DNA of 64,000 bases from Carposina sasakii (taxonomy: Eukaryota; Arthropoda; Insecta; Lepidoptera; Carposinidae). Positions 47,901 to 51,370 of this stretch are shown here, piece by piece. How positions within the stretch are numbered: the stretch's first letter is position 1; every line of letters starts with the position of its first letter. A program made the translations under genes and the position numbers. The stretch covers positions 3,348,001-3,412,000 of the forward strand of contig CP053170.1 of assembly GCA_014607495.2 (NCBI GenBank). Reading direction: 5' to 3'. The notes below the pieces were generated by a model. That model was given only the letters and a program-made list of their open reading frames with translations, searched no databases and was not told the origin of the DNA.

Positions 47901-49496
47901 GACCACATGGTGCCACTTCTGACCAATTTTGAGGGTATAGTTGAGATGTACAAGTTCGGTTAGTAGTGACAGGTGGTCAGCCCATCGCCTACAAAACACC
48001 AAGTATAATAATTTAATCTAAGATAATAAATACCCTTATAATCATCTATCTATACATACGGCTGTGTTCCCCAGAACTGCAGTATCATAAGGGAGATCCT
48101 ACAGGCACGTTTAGCATAGCGCGGACAGATGTAAATGATCAAATAAATAAATATCCACGCAATAAATATCTTATATGTAAAGATATACATATAACACCGG
48201 TGATAGATAGATAGCGGTGATAGCCCAGTGGTTAAGACGTGCATCTTCCAAGCGAGAGGCGTAAGTTCGATCCCAGTCACGGGCCTGTACCAATGAATTT
48301 ATTTCATGTACAGATTTTAATGTTGCAAAATTGTCACTTAGCTCGTGCCTCGGAAAGCACGTAAAACCGTTGGTCCTGCGCCTGATCTCTCTCCGGTCGT
48401 GTCGGCTTTCCGTCCCATCGGACTATGAGAGTAACGGAGTAGAGAGTGCATCTGTGTTTGTGCACACACTTGTGCACTATAATATCTCCTGCGTACCTGG
48501 CCAATCTCCGTAGAGATTGGTCGCCTTGGCCGAAATACGGTCGGAGATCATCACATATAAGACCATAATTGTAGAAATGTAAGCGGTATCCAGACAAACC
48601 TGACCGGTTTTTGTGATGCTGCATTAGAATAAAACAATGTAAAACCTTATATCCAAAAAAAAAAAAAATACACAACACATTAACCTAGTCCCACAGTAAG
48701 ATTAGGTCTTGTGTCGTGGGTACTAAGCAACGGTATATATAGGTAAATACATAGATAAGTATAGAAACGTCCATGACTCGGAAACAAACATTGATATTCA
48801 TCATATCAATGTTTGCACCTACCGGGATTCGAACCCAGGACCTATGGCGTCGCAGGCAGGGTCACTACCTACTAGACCAGTCCGCCGTCTAATCGGTGAC
48901 AAGTTGCAAGCTTATCGCCTGAGAGAATTCCTGAGTTCCCAAGTCGACTCATGCACTGAAGGAGATGCAGCTGATGTATTCTAGTGAAGACCCGCATCAA
49001 CACAGGGCATCTACGAGTACATAAGTATCACTAGGTACTTACATACCTATTATAAAACAAAGTCGCTTGCCGCTATCTGTCGGTCCATATGCTTAGATCT
49101 TTCAAACTAGGAAACGGATTTTGATGCGGTTTTTTTAATAGATAGAGTGATTCACGAGGAAGGTTTATAATACATAACTGGCGACCCGCCCCGGCTTCAC
49201 ACGGGAGTTATGCACTCTCACGCGGGCGAAGCCGTGGGCGGCCGCTAGTAAGAATTCAATGCTTTGTCTTGGAACGGTCGACGCCAGAACGTCCCTGAAT
49301 TCTTTAATCATCATCGCTTATCACATAGGTAGGTAGGTACACAGAAGGAAATGTTTTCAGCTGATGTTTTCTAGAGAAGCCTCGCATCAGCACAGAACTT
49401 ATATTAATGTTTTTTTTTTAGATTCCAGAATTAGGGGGTGTGTCACCCCTACCAATACCACCCGCTGCGTGCCCTATATTCATGGTCAACAACTGA
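8829..49496 (+). CDS. fus: RNA-binding protein fusilli / ESRP orthologue, 14 exons seen, 5' end missing
   Basis: Epithelial splicing regulatory protein family: nuclear and cytoplasmic RNA-binding proteins that control alternative exon choice. Exons: 8829-8911, 12293-12474, 13291-13380, 13813-13867, 34746-34856, 35116-35248, 35486-35623, 37037-37252, 39198-39365, 39786-39866, 40087-40203, then either 40883-41443 (stop TAG) or 40883-40964 + 47448-47575 + 49422-49496 (stop TGA). All junctions are GT-AG and keep one open frame. Three quasi-RRMs are visible at in-window residues about 147-220, 247-329 and 380-461, each with the RxRGLPW/Y strand-1 motif (RARGLPW, RMRGLPY, RLRGLPY) and a degenerate RNP1 (GEALVRF, GDAFVLF, GEAFIQM). 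The order and linkers align end to end with human ESRP1 as I know it. The start codon and roughly the first 90 residues by comparison with ESRP1 are not in view. Family assignment is very secure; exact exon ends come from frame and consensus only. Confidence 0.95.
9619..9750 (+). repeat. Repeat shared in inverse orientation with 58750-58880
   Basis: ATGATAAACCGATTTATCGA, TATAAATATAGCCGCCAT and GATACGATATCCACGATG occur in the same order on the minus strand at 58.75-58.88 kb. Short ORFs here are repeat-derived. Confidence 0.75.
10339..10604. mobile_element. MITE family M1 copy 2
   Basis: Same family. Its right end abuts the left end of an M2 element at 10605, sharing TATA. Confidence 0.85.
10605..10981. 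mobile_element. MITE family M2 copy 2 (inverted)
   Basis: ACAGGGTGATTTTTGATCGT ... GGCAACGAAAAAACAACCTGT. Confidence 0.85.
11157..11441 (-). repeat. Family A copy
   Basis: CTAGTGGACGCCCGCAACTC start to TTATTATATGTATAG end; somewhat shortened internally. Confidence 0.85.
11556..12066 (-). repeat. Two adjacent family D-like copies with (CATC)n and (CAGA)n
   Basis: The first copy (11556-11745) has CCATCCATCCAT and ACTTTCGCATTTATAATAT. The second ends ACAGACAGACAGACAG at about 12010-12046 followed again by TTTCGCATTTATAATATTAG. The microsatellite sits just before the conserved end, as in microsatellite-linked lepidopteran repeats. Confidence 0.7.
12293..12474 (+). CDS. fus: fusilli exon 2 of the window
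   Basis: The acceptor is TTTCCAG. The exon completes the AG-A arginine codon and reads [20 protein letters not shown], then [12 protein letters not shown], paralleling ILHPEASKKN...FFDLRKEF in ESRP1. A Pro/Ala-rich insert ([13 protein letters not shown]) follows. The donor GTATCC after AAC T is chosen because it alone joins in frame to the next exon as LDMLNYLGIS. Without splicing the frame would run on to a TGA at about 12538. Confidence 0.85.
13291..13380 (+). CDS. fus: fusilli exon 3 of the window
   Basis: Acceptor AATCAG, donor GTAAGT. Encodes [20 protein letters not shown] then [11 protein letters not shown]. This corresponds to the ESRP1 stretch [20 protein letters not shown]. Ninety bases, phase 1 in and out. 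Confidence 0.85.
13813..13867 (+). CDS. fus: fusilli exon 4 of the window (55-bp microexon-like)
   Basis: Acceptor TTTTCAG, donor GTAAGT. Reads [19 protein letters not shown], corresponding to ESRP1 FSDPERVNYKFESGTC. Leaves two bases (TG) that pair with the first base of the exon 20.9 kb downstream. The short length and very long following intron make this exon easy for gene finders to miss. Confidence 0.85.
14938..15035 (+). mobile_element. Second copy of the short tRNA-derived SINE
   Basis: GACCCGGTGGGTAAGAGCGC, perfect B box GGTTCGATTCC and the same tail (ATTTTTTCCATTTCTTTATT) as the copy at 54.8 kb. The D-arm is shortened. No clear target-site duplication. Confidence 0.8.
15417..15637. 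mobile_element. Foldback MITE with about 50-bp arms
   Basis: Left arm starts TTAGTAGTCGATTCGCATGA and continues TTCGTTCGCACGAACGTGCC. The right arm is its near-perfect reverse complement ending CGAATCGACTACTAA. A second inner pair (AGGCGTTTCGC / GCGAAACTAAACGCCT) nests inside. Confidence 0.85.
15905..16165 (+). repeat. LINE-type 3' end fragment
   Basis: Ends GGGGGAGACCTACGTCCAGC then AGTGGTCTGCAATTAGG, the usual tail of a widespread lepidopteran LINE. Similar tails at 33565-33665 (+) and, inverted, about 30080-30200 and 34050-34130. Confidence 0.55.
16170..18060. other. Intron 4 interval without a gene
   Basis: AT-rich with degenerate repeat pieces (family L remnant at 16585-16720, a CATCAGCTG-family fragment at 17850-17960). 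No coding exon seen. Confidence 0.5.
18090..18338 (+). promoter_or_regulatory. Candidate alternative promoter / non-coding first exon in intron 4
   Basis: A GC- and CpG-richer stretch without the repeats that fill the rest of intron 4. It begins about 20 bases after a TCAGT initiator-like motif (about 18069) and ends in a consensus donor (GGG then GTGAGT at 18339). It contains no long frame. It could be the first exon of a shorter fusilli transcript or of an unrelated RNA. The first in-frame ATG in exons 5-6 is inside RRM1, which argues against a simple truncated protein. Confidence 0.35.
18974..19126. repeat. Repeat pair R, copy 1
   Basis: GGGCCGATAGAACCACATGG, GAGGGTATAGTTGAGATGTA and CAGGTGGTCAGCC; the same at 47853-48002. 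Confidence 0.75.
19869..19935. repeat. Left subterminal palindrome pair of the piggyBac element
   Basis: TGGGAAATTATTTCCCA occurs at 19869-19885 and again at 19919-19935, each followed by an ATCCAG motif. The matching right-end copies are at 23274-23290 and 23633-23649 (the last with two changes). Positions suggest transposase-binding or subterminal repeats; this is inference. Confidence 0.8.
20146..22998 (-). pseudogene. piggyBac-like transposase (DDE_Tnp_1_7), broken
   Basis: Three minus-strand blocks align with one transposase. The N-terminal acidic part is 22998 to about 22440. The catalytic core (22354-21650) has [25 protein letters not shown] and [10 protein letters not shown]. The C-terminal block (20818-20146) has [12 protein letters not shown] followed by a Cys-rich tail (CRFC, CSSCG). 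The three aspartates of the catalytic triad (IDE, FDN, GVD) are present. Damage: a one-base frameshift near 22438, an 830-bp insertion after DLPDMI, and a one-base frameshift in an A-run near 20223 just before the last Cys-rich stretch. Apart from these the sequence is little decayed, so the element was probably active fairly recently. It cannot make a functional protein now. Confidence 0.85.
20819..21648. mobile_element. Non-autonomous element inserted in the transposase
   Basis: Interrupts the transposase reading frame between 5-base T runs, so the duplication is short or AT-only. One end begins AGGGTTCCGTAC and can form a 10-bp hairpin (GGGTTCCGTT / AACGGAACCC). The other end holds GTGCGCGAGTCCGACTCGC then TTGGCCGG, a motif I recognise from a very common lepidopteran repeat. 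Internally it has two diverged direct copies of about 270 bp (about 20910-21184 and 21225-21500). No coding capacity. The class (SINE, Helitron-like or other) is not settled from sequence alone. Confidence 0.75.
23274..23649. repeat. Right subterminal palindrome pair of the piggyBac element
   Basis: Exact 17-bp palindrome at 23274-23290 and a variant (TGGGGAATAATTTCCCA) at 23633-23649, 15 bp inside the right terminus. Mirror the pair at the left end. Confidence 0.8.
23845..24205. repeat. Diverged tandem repeat, about 120-bp unit, three copies
   Basis: Units start at 23845, 23962 and 24084 with CAGCTTT(N)AGCTG-like or CAGCTTTGGGCTG sequence, then a CTACAAT(A/T)GCATTTTTAA segment and an ATGC-rich tail. 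Unit lengths are 117 and about 122 bp. Lies just outside the right end of the piggyBac element. Confidence 0.75.
24210..26940. other. Intron 4 interval without a supported gene
   Basis: AT-rich. A 97-codon plus-strand frame at 25599-25892 has one patch ([19 protein letters not shown]) reminiscent of a LINE endonuclease domain and is followed by a family A-like tail, so it is most likely retroelement debris. Confidence 0.45.
26945..27130. repeat. Short interspersed repeat (CATCAGCTGCATCTCCTTCC family)
   Basis: Contains TCACTAGAATACATCAGCTG, GCATGTCGTAAGAGTCGACT and CTCTCAGGCGAT. Copies or fragments also at about 2640-2760, 4320-4490, 6440-6720, 17850-17960, 35277-35450, 39415-39570, 40430-40500, 48890-49010 and 49280-49390. 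Confidence 0.7.
27295..27622. repeat. 41-bp minisatellite, eight copies
   Basis: Eight head-to-tail units of exactly 41 bp starting CTCGAGTCGCCCTGAG. Copies are identical apart from the last unit's end and units 3 and 8, which share ATTATAAG in place of ATTATCAG. Each unit has nested inverted repeats (CTCG...CGAG around CTGA...TCAG). The near-perfect identity means recent expansion. Confidence 0.95.
27665..27890 (+). mobile_element. tRNA-headed SINE with a different body (S1-like head)
   Basis: The head GCGGTGACAGCAAAATGGTT...GGGTTCGATGCC is S1-like. After TACCACTGCATTT the body leaves S1 and instead matches 31770-31850 (GGCCRTAAAAYAAATGCCAA and GTTTCGAAAGAAACCATA). So one tRNA-related head is shared by two SINE bodies. 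Confidence 0.65.
28033..28314 (-). repeat. Family A copy
   Basis: Same family; about 60 bp shorter in the middle than the full copies. Confidence 0.85.
28675..29056. mobile_element. MITE family M2 copy 3
   Basis: ACAGGATGTTTTTTCGTTGC to GACCAAAAAACATCACGTA; the right terminus is mutated. Confidence 0.8.
29771..30075 (+). mobile_element. tRNA-derived SINE, family S1 copy 1
   Basis: The head has a perfect Pol III A box (TAGCCCAGTGG) and a B-box-like GTTCGATCC. The body matches the copy at 48214-48553 to the final GGTCGGAGATCATCA. This copy lacks an internal stretch of about 50 bp after TTTCATGTACA. Confidence 0.85.
30751..30944. mobile_element. Foldback MITE family G copy 1
   Basis: Arms with CCCCCTGATTACCTA and AAGCAAAGCGATAGCG / CAATTTTTGCTTTGCTTT. 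An inverse copy is at 63231-63428. Confidence 0.75.
31765..31850 (+). repeat. 3' fragment of the same SINE body as 27665-27890
   Basis: Shares GGTTGGCATCACGCAGACAG-type sequence, AAATGCCAAATC and GTTTCGAAAGAAACCATA with the element at 27.8 kb. No tRNA head is present. Confidence 0.5.
31942..31971. other. Perfect 30-bp palindrome of three TATCGATA motifs
   Basis: TATCGATA starts at 31942, 31953 and 31964, i.e. every 11 bp, and the whole 30 bp equals its own reverse complement. TATCGATA is the core of the insect DRE (DREF-binding) element. Followed by TATCGAG and GCGGCAACACT. Confidence 0.85.
32190..32370 (+). repeat. Repeat family L copy
   Basis: TATAAAACAAAGTCGCTTTC to GCCGGGGCGGGTCGCTAGTT. 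Confidence 0.75.
32862..33230 (-). repeat. Family A copy with a 61-bp foldback insertion
   Basis: Typical family A order, but the usual AAAATGTCGAAATTATCC is split after ATGTC by the element at 32903-32963, with ATGTC repeated on the other side. Confidence 0.85.
32903..32963. mobile_element. Tiny foldback element (61 bp) with target-site duplication
   Basis: Ends TAGAATAAAGAT / ATCATTAATCTA are inverted with mismatches; a second inner palindrome (TTCGCTCCGCT / AGCGGAGCGAA) fills the centre. Flanked by ATGTC on both sides inside a family A repeat whose other copies lack it. Confidence 0.75.
34746..34856 (+). CDS. fus: fusilli exon 5: start of quasi-RRM1
   Basis: Acceptor TTGTTGCAG, donor GTGAGT. 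Encodes [20 protein letters not shown] then [17 protein letters not shown], almost identical to ESRP1 over strand 1 and helix 1 of RRM1. RARGLPW is the RNP2-like motif typical of the hnRNP F/H-type quasi-RRM. Confidence 0.95.
35116..35248 (+). CDS. fus: fusilli exon 6: rest of quasi-RRM1
   Basis: Acceptor ATTCCAG, donor GTTAGT. Encodes [20 protein letters not shown], then [20 protein letters not shown] and RYIE. The GEALVRF RNP1-like strand and the RHKxHxxxRYIE ending are family hallmarks. Ends in phase 0. Confidence 0.95.
35486..35623 (+). CDS. fus: fusilli exon 7: RRM1-RRM2 linker and start of RRM2
   Basis: Acceptor TTTCCACCAG, donor GTAAGT; 46 whole codons. [15 protein letters not shown], then [11 protein letters not shown], then the RRM2 strand-1 motif [13 protein letters not shown]. 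The exon is strikingly GC-rich against its AT-rich introns. Confidence 0.95.
35975..36915 (-). mobile_element. LINE 3' fragment (end of ORF2 plus 3' tail)
   Basis: Minus strand at 36915-36787 reads [20 protein letters not shown] and [16 protein letters not shown] then stop, the kind of C-terminus I know from insect non-LTR retrotransposon ORF2. The 3' part ends in AATAAACGTTTTCTTTC tandem repeats at 35975. In intron 7 of fusilli. Confidence 0.5.
37037..37252 (+). CDS. fus: fusilli exon 8: most of quasi-RRM2
   Basis: Acceptor CCACAG, donor GTAGGT; 72 codons. [20 protein letters not shown] and [20 protein letters not shown] correspond to ESRP1 RRM2. A LINE 3' fragment lies only about 120 bp upstream on the opposite strand. 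Confidence 0.95.
39198..39365 (+). CDS. fus: fusilli exon 9: RRM2-RRM3 linker and start of RRM3
   Basis: Acceptor ATACAG, donor GTATGA (weaker). A Gly/Ser/Thr/Pro-rich linker is followed by [20 protein letters not shown] then GLPYEAQ. The [10 protein letters not shown] core is invariant in ESRPs. Confidence 0.95.
39786..39866 (+). CDS. fus: fusilli exon 10: RRM3 helix 1 and strand 2
   Basis: Acceptor TTTCAG, donor GTACGT; 27 codons reading [20 protein letters not shown] then HLVYNSQ. Corresponds to ESRP1 [25 protein letters not shown]. Confidence 0.95.
40087..40203 (+). CDS. fus: fusilli exon 11: end of quasi-RRM3
   Basis: Acceptor TTCCAG, donor GTAAGT; 39 codons. [20 protein letters not shown], then a Q/K/Y-rich helix and KQRYIE. 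Matches ESRP1 GRPSGDAFIQM...RYVE. Confidence 0.95.
40640..40852 (-). mobile_element. tRNA-derived SINE family S3 directly upstream of fusilli exon 12
   Basis: Minus-strand head with CCTGGGTTTGAATCCCGG (B box) and an inverted pair around the body (ATCGATATTCG...ATATCAATGTT). Matches 48682-48890. It ends about 30 bases before the exon 12 acceptor (AG at 40881-40882), leaving little intronic sequence for branch point and polypyrimidine tract. Confidence 0.75.
40883..40964 (+). CDS. fus: fusilli exon 12, short form (internal GTACGT donor)
   Basis: Within exon 12, CCCG is followed by GTACGT, a near-perfect donor. Cutting there leaves one base (G), exactly what exon 13 (47448) needs: G+GC gives Gly, then [13 protein letters not shown]. 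The donor falls at ...KVLSPG, the same position in the protein as the alternative exon 12 donor region of vertebrate ESRP1 (LSPPPCKLP). This exon end is inferred from phase and motif, not transcript data. Confidence 0.75.
40883..41443 (+). CDS. fus: fusilli exon 12, long form: Pro/Ala-rich terminal exon
   Basis: Starts [17 protein letters not shown], continuous with RRM3 as in ESRP1 VFQCSAEEMNFVLMGG. It then reads 186 codons to TAG as a Pro/Ala/Leu/Tyr-rich, probably disordered tail. Two KR clusters (TKRSY and AKRPY, about 16 residues apart) could act as a bipartite nuclear signal, which is inference. The first part of the exon is GC-rich; the tail ends [10 protein letters not shown] canonical AATAAA lies 163 bp after the stop, so this can be a complete terminal exon. 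The alternative donor inside it (after 40964) would remove everything from TFAPP onward. Confidence 0.85.
   Translation: MFQCSGEDMNMVLTGAPAAASPKVLSPGTFAPPAPPAPAPRLLAQHIAQQSLLQRQHDNLLLSLRAPMLGVLPSLPLRPPTPTYQLLPQPVPTKRSYDRAFAPTETPAKRPYTVPPPMTPLSIPSPMFSYASTAPMLTYANTLPTLPGLPPGYGTALSAALPGTMTSPFPAAALSMFHPYSYYPGV
41606..41611 (+). terminator. Poly(A) signal AATAAA for the long exon 12 form
   Basis: Canonical AATAAA 163 bases after the 41443 stop. The downstream sequence contains T- and GT-rich stretches. Cleavage site is not determined. Confidence 0.5.
45544..45783. mobile_element. Foldback element in intron 12
   Basis: Long imperfect inverted arms: CTTGGATACACTGGG versus reverse-complement CTGGATACATTAG at the ends, and CATAGATTTAAAATCTACTT versus CATAGATTTACAATCTACTT inside. 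AGCTTA flanks both sides (45538-45543, 45784-45789). Confidence 0.7.
46149..46313. repeat. Degenerate short tandem repeat, about 20-bp unit
   Basis: At least six variants of TTGTAAGTCATGACCAAATT follow one another with some spacing. Confidence 0.65.
47448..47575 (+). CDS. fus: fusilli exon 13: Tyr/Pro-rich alternative C-terminal exon
   Basis: Acceptor ATTTCAG, donor GTGAGT. In the only frame that joins the internal exon 12 donor it reads [42 protein letters not shown]. This matches in character the ESRP C-terminus (AYYPSPPGSP). It is a GC-rich island in AT-rich sequence and ends in phase 0. Confidence 0.8.
47853..48002. repeat. Repeat pair R, copy 2
   Basis: Starts CACGCCTTTATCCCTTACGG; the rest as copy 1. 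In intron 13 of fusilli. Confidence 0.75.
48214..48553 (+). mobile_element. tRNA-derived SINE, family S1 copy 2 (full length)
   Basis: About 340 bp: tRNA-like head (A box TAGCCCAGTGG, B box GTTCGATCC), a unique body with CGTAAAACCGTTGGTCCTGC and a terminal inverted CCAATCTCCG/ATTGG hairpin. In intron 13 of fusilli. No intact tRNA gene is implied. Confidence 0.85.
48682..48890 (-). mobile_element. tRNA-derived SINE family S3, second copy
   Basis: Minus-strand head GGCGGACTGGTCTAGTAGGT, perfect B box GGTTCGAATCC, and the same body as 40640-40852 (GTCATGGACGTTTC, ATATCAATGTTTG). Confidence 0.8.
49044..49250 (+). repeat. Repeat family L copy joined to an inverted family end
   Basis: Begins TATAAAACAAAGTCGCTTGC, then after AAGGTTTATAAT an inverted piece (GGCGACCCGCCCCGGCTTC) and a GCGGCCGCTAGTA end. 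A composite. Confidence 0.65.
49422..49496 (+). CDS. fus: fusilli exon 14: alternative last coding exon
   Basis: Polypyrimidine run then TTTAG acceptor. Encodes [20 protein letters not shown] then MVNN and TGA. Phase 0 agrees with exon 13. A competing acceptor six bases on (TTCCAG) would give an immediate in-frame stop, so 49422 is preferred. The CPIFMVNN ending is short and hydrophobic. Confidence 0.75.
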   Translation: MPELGGVSPLPIPPAACPIFMVNN

Positions 49497-49840
49497 ACAA
49501 GGATTTGGTAAAATATGTTCTGTTTTATGAATCTATATTTAGTAATGAAATTGAACTAGAAAAATTACTTATATTACTTTATGTGATTAGTGACATCGTT
49601 ATAATAAGTATACCTACCTAGGTACGAACCACGTAAGTACGCAATCTCGTACCTACCCTGACACGGGCTATATGCTTCTGTAACTTATTTGTACTACCTA
49701 TGATGGCTATTGCCATTTTCATCGGTGGATAACATAATTATTATGTCAGGGTCTATACGCACACGGTCTTGAAGGAATCCAATCATAATAAGGCAATGTC
49801 ACATAGCAGAACATATTTTAATTCAAGTAGGTACCTATGA

Positions 49841-49957
49841 TACGCGCGGCGTAAGCTCAGCTTTGCAATGTGTGAGTTTACAGAAGTTTGCGTCGACCCA
49901 TAGCGCGACGCGTCCCTTGCTTGTACACTCACGCCAATGAAGCTTACGCCGCGCTGA
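49841..49957. repeat. Foldback with GCGCGGCGTAAGCT ends
   Basis: GCGCGGCGTAAGCTCAGC on the left and AAGCTTACGCCGCGC on the right. Related pieces at about 50395-50500 and 53880-54075. Confidence 0.65.
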
Positions 49958-51098
49958 CTACTTATAGTTTTGATCAAATACACAACAAATTTATTGAGAA
50001 ACTTGGGTAGCATGACAATGTAGGTAGACTACCTTGTGAAATCATTTACCTTGCGAAAATGACGTGATCGGCTTTTATTTCTTTACAATTCTGTTTGTTT
50101 ACGCTGATTGGGAGACAAATAAAATATAGACGTAGGTAGACGTAGATTATTTCTACATCGTGTTCATGCTACCCTAGCTGGTCGTATGTGCTAGCCTTTA
50201 TTTGAATCGTACAAAAAATAGAAATCACTTGCCACGATAAAATAAATTTAAAAAAAAATTTAGACAGGGACCGCAAAATTTAATAGCAATCTACTTCTAT
50301 AAAATCATAGATTTTCATTGTTTTTGTTACAACTTCGCGGGTAGCACGAAACGTAGTTAAATAAAAACGCTTCGATTTGTATTTCTGTGAGTGCATACTC
50401 GTAGATACGCGTGACCTGAGCTCGGCTTCGCGTTTGTGTCAATGACTGTACAAGCAAGGGATGCGTCACGCTCACCTTACGGGCTTAGTCCGTACGTACG
50501 GTGAAAATAAACACGTGATTATGCTATATATTTAGGTTATGATATTGTGCGTTCTTGCTACCCGTGTAGAATTTTGCGAGGCCACAGCACATAGAATAAA
50601 TCTAGTTATAATACAAAAAAAGCTCAAATGTATAGTGATATTACGATAACATAGTAGCTAAATTTTATTATGTTAGATTTATAATTAAGTGTTCCAAAAT
50701 ATTATCAACGTTAGACAAATATATTATAATATAAAATATTTATTGTTATATAAACTATAGCCACAACATAGAAAAGGCTCAAAAATTTTATACACTTACT
50801 TACATGCATAATTATTTATGTTAAAATTCTCTAAATTATCTTTACGAATTTTTGTTGAATTTATGATTATGTTATTATAAAAACTTATTTATCAATGATC
50901 TTGATGAAGTAAAATTGTTAGATACAGATGTGTACGACGTGAAAGGAACACGTTTGGTGAAATGACTGTAGAGTCCGTTTTATAGAATAGCTCCCGGAAC
51001 TCACATTTCATGTACCTATGATGTTGCATACACATAGGTATTTAGACAATAATTGACCTCTGTGGTTGCACATAATATTATTGCACATAACAGATTAT

Positions 51099-51370
51099 AC
51101 AGGGTATACCTATAGATAGATCTAAAGAACAGAAGGGGTATGAAAATAGCTCACTACAGAGATCCTGTCCACAAAATTTGAGACTAGTATTCAAATCTAA
51201 ACACTAGGTAGTAGGTATGGACCTTAGAATAATGATTCGCTAGAGCGAAGACCTATCATTAATCTAAGTTATGGACATAATAAATCCTTTATGGCAATGT
51301 TCTCACAGTAATTGAAAATAAATATTTCATTTCAAACTTCAATATTTTTGACAGGTTCTCCGTTAGTAGG
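51099..51370. mobile_element. Decayed MITE M1 copy with a 46-bp foldback inside
   Basis: The left part reads ACAGGGTATACC then CACAAAATTTGAGACTAG as in M1. The right part is barely recognisable (TTGACAGGTTCTC). The tiny foldback at 51223-51268 lies between. Confidence 0.5.
51223..51268. mobile_element. Tiny foldback element (46 bp), second copy
   Basis: CTTAGAATAATGAT and ATCATTAATCTAAG are inverted with one mismatch; inner palindrome TTCGCTAGAGCGAA. TATGGAC occurs immediately left and one base right of it, consistent with a 7-bp duplication. Confidence 0.75.
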
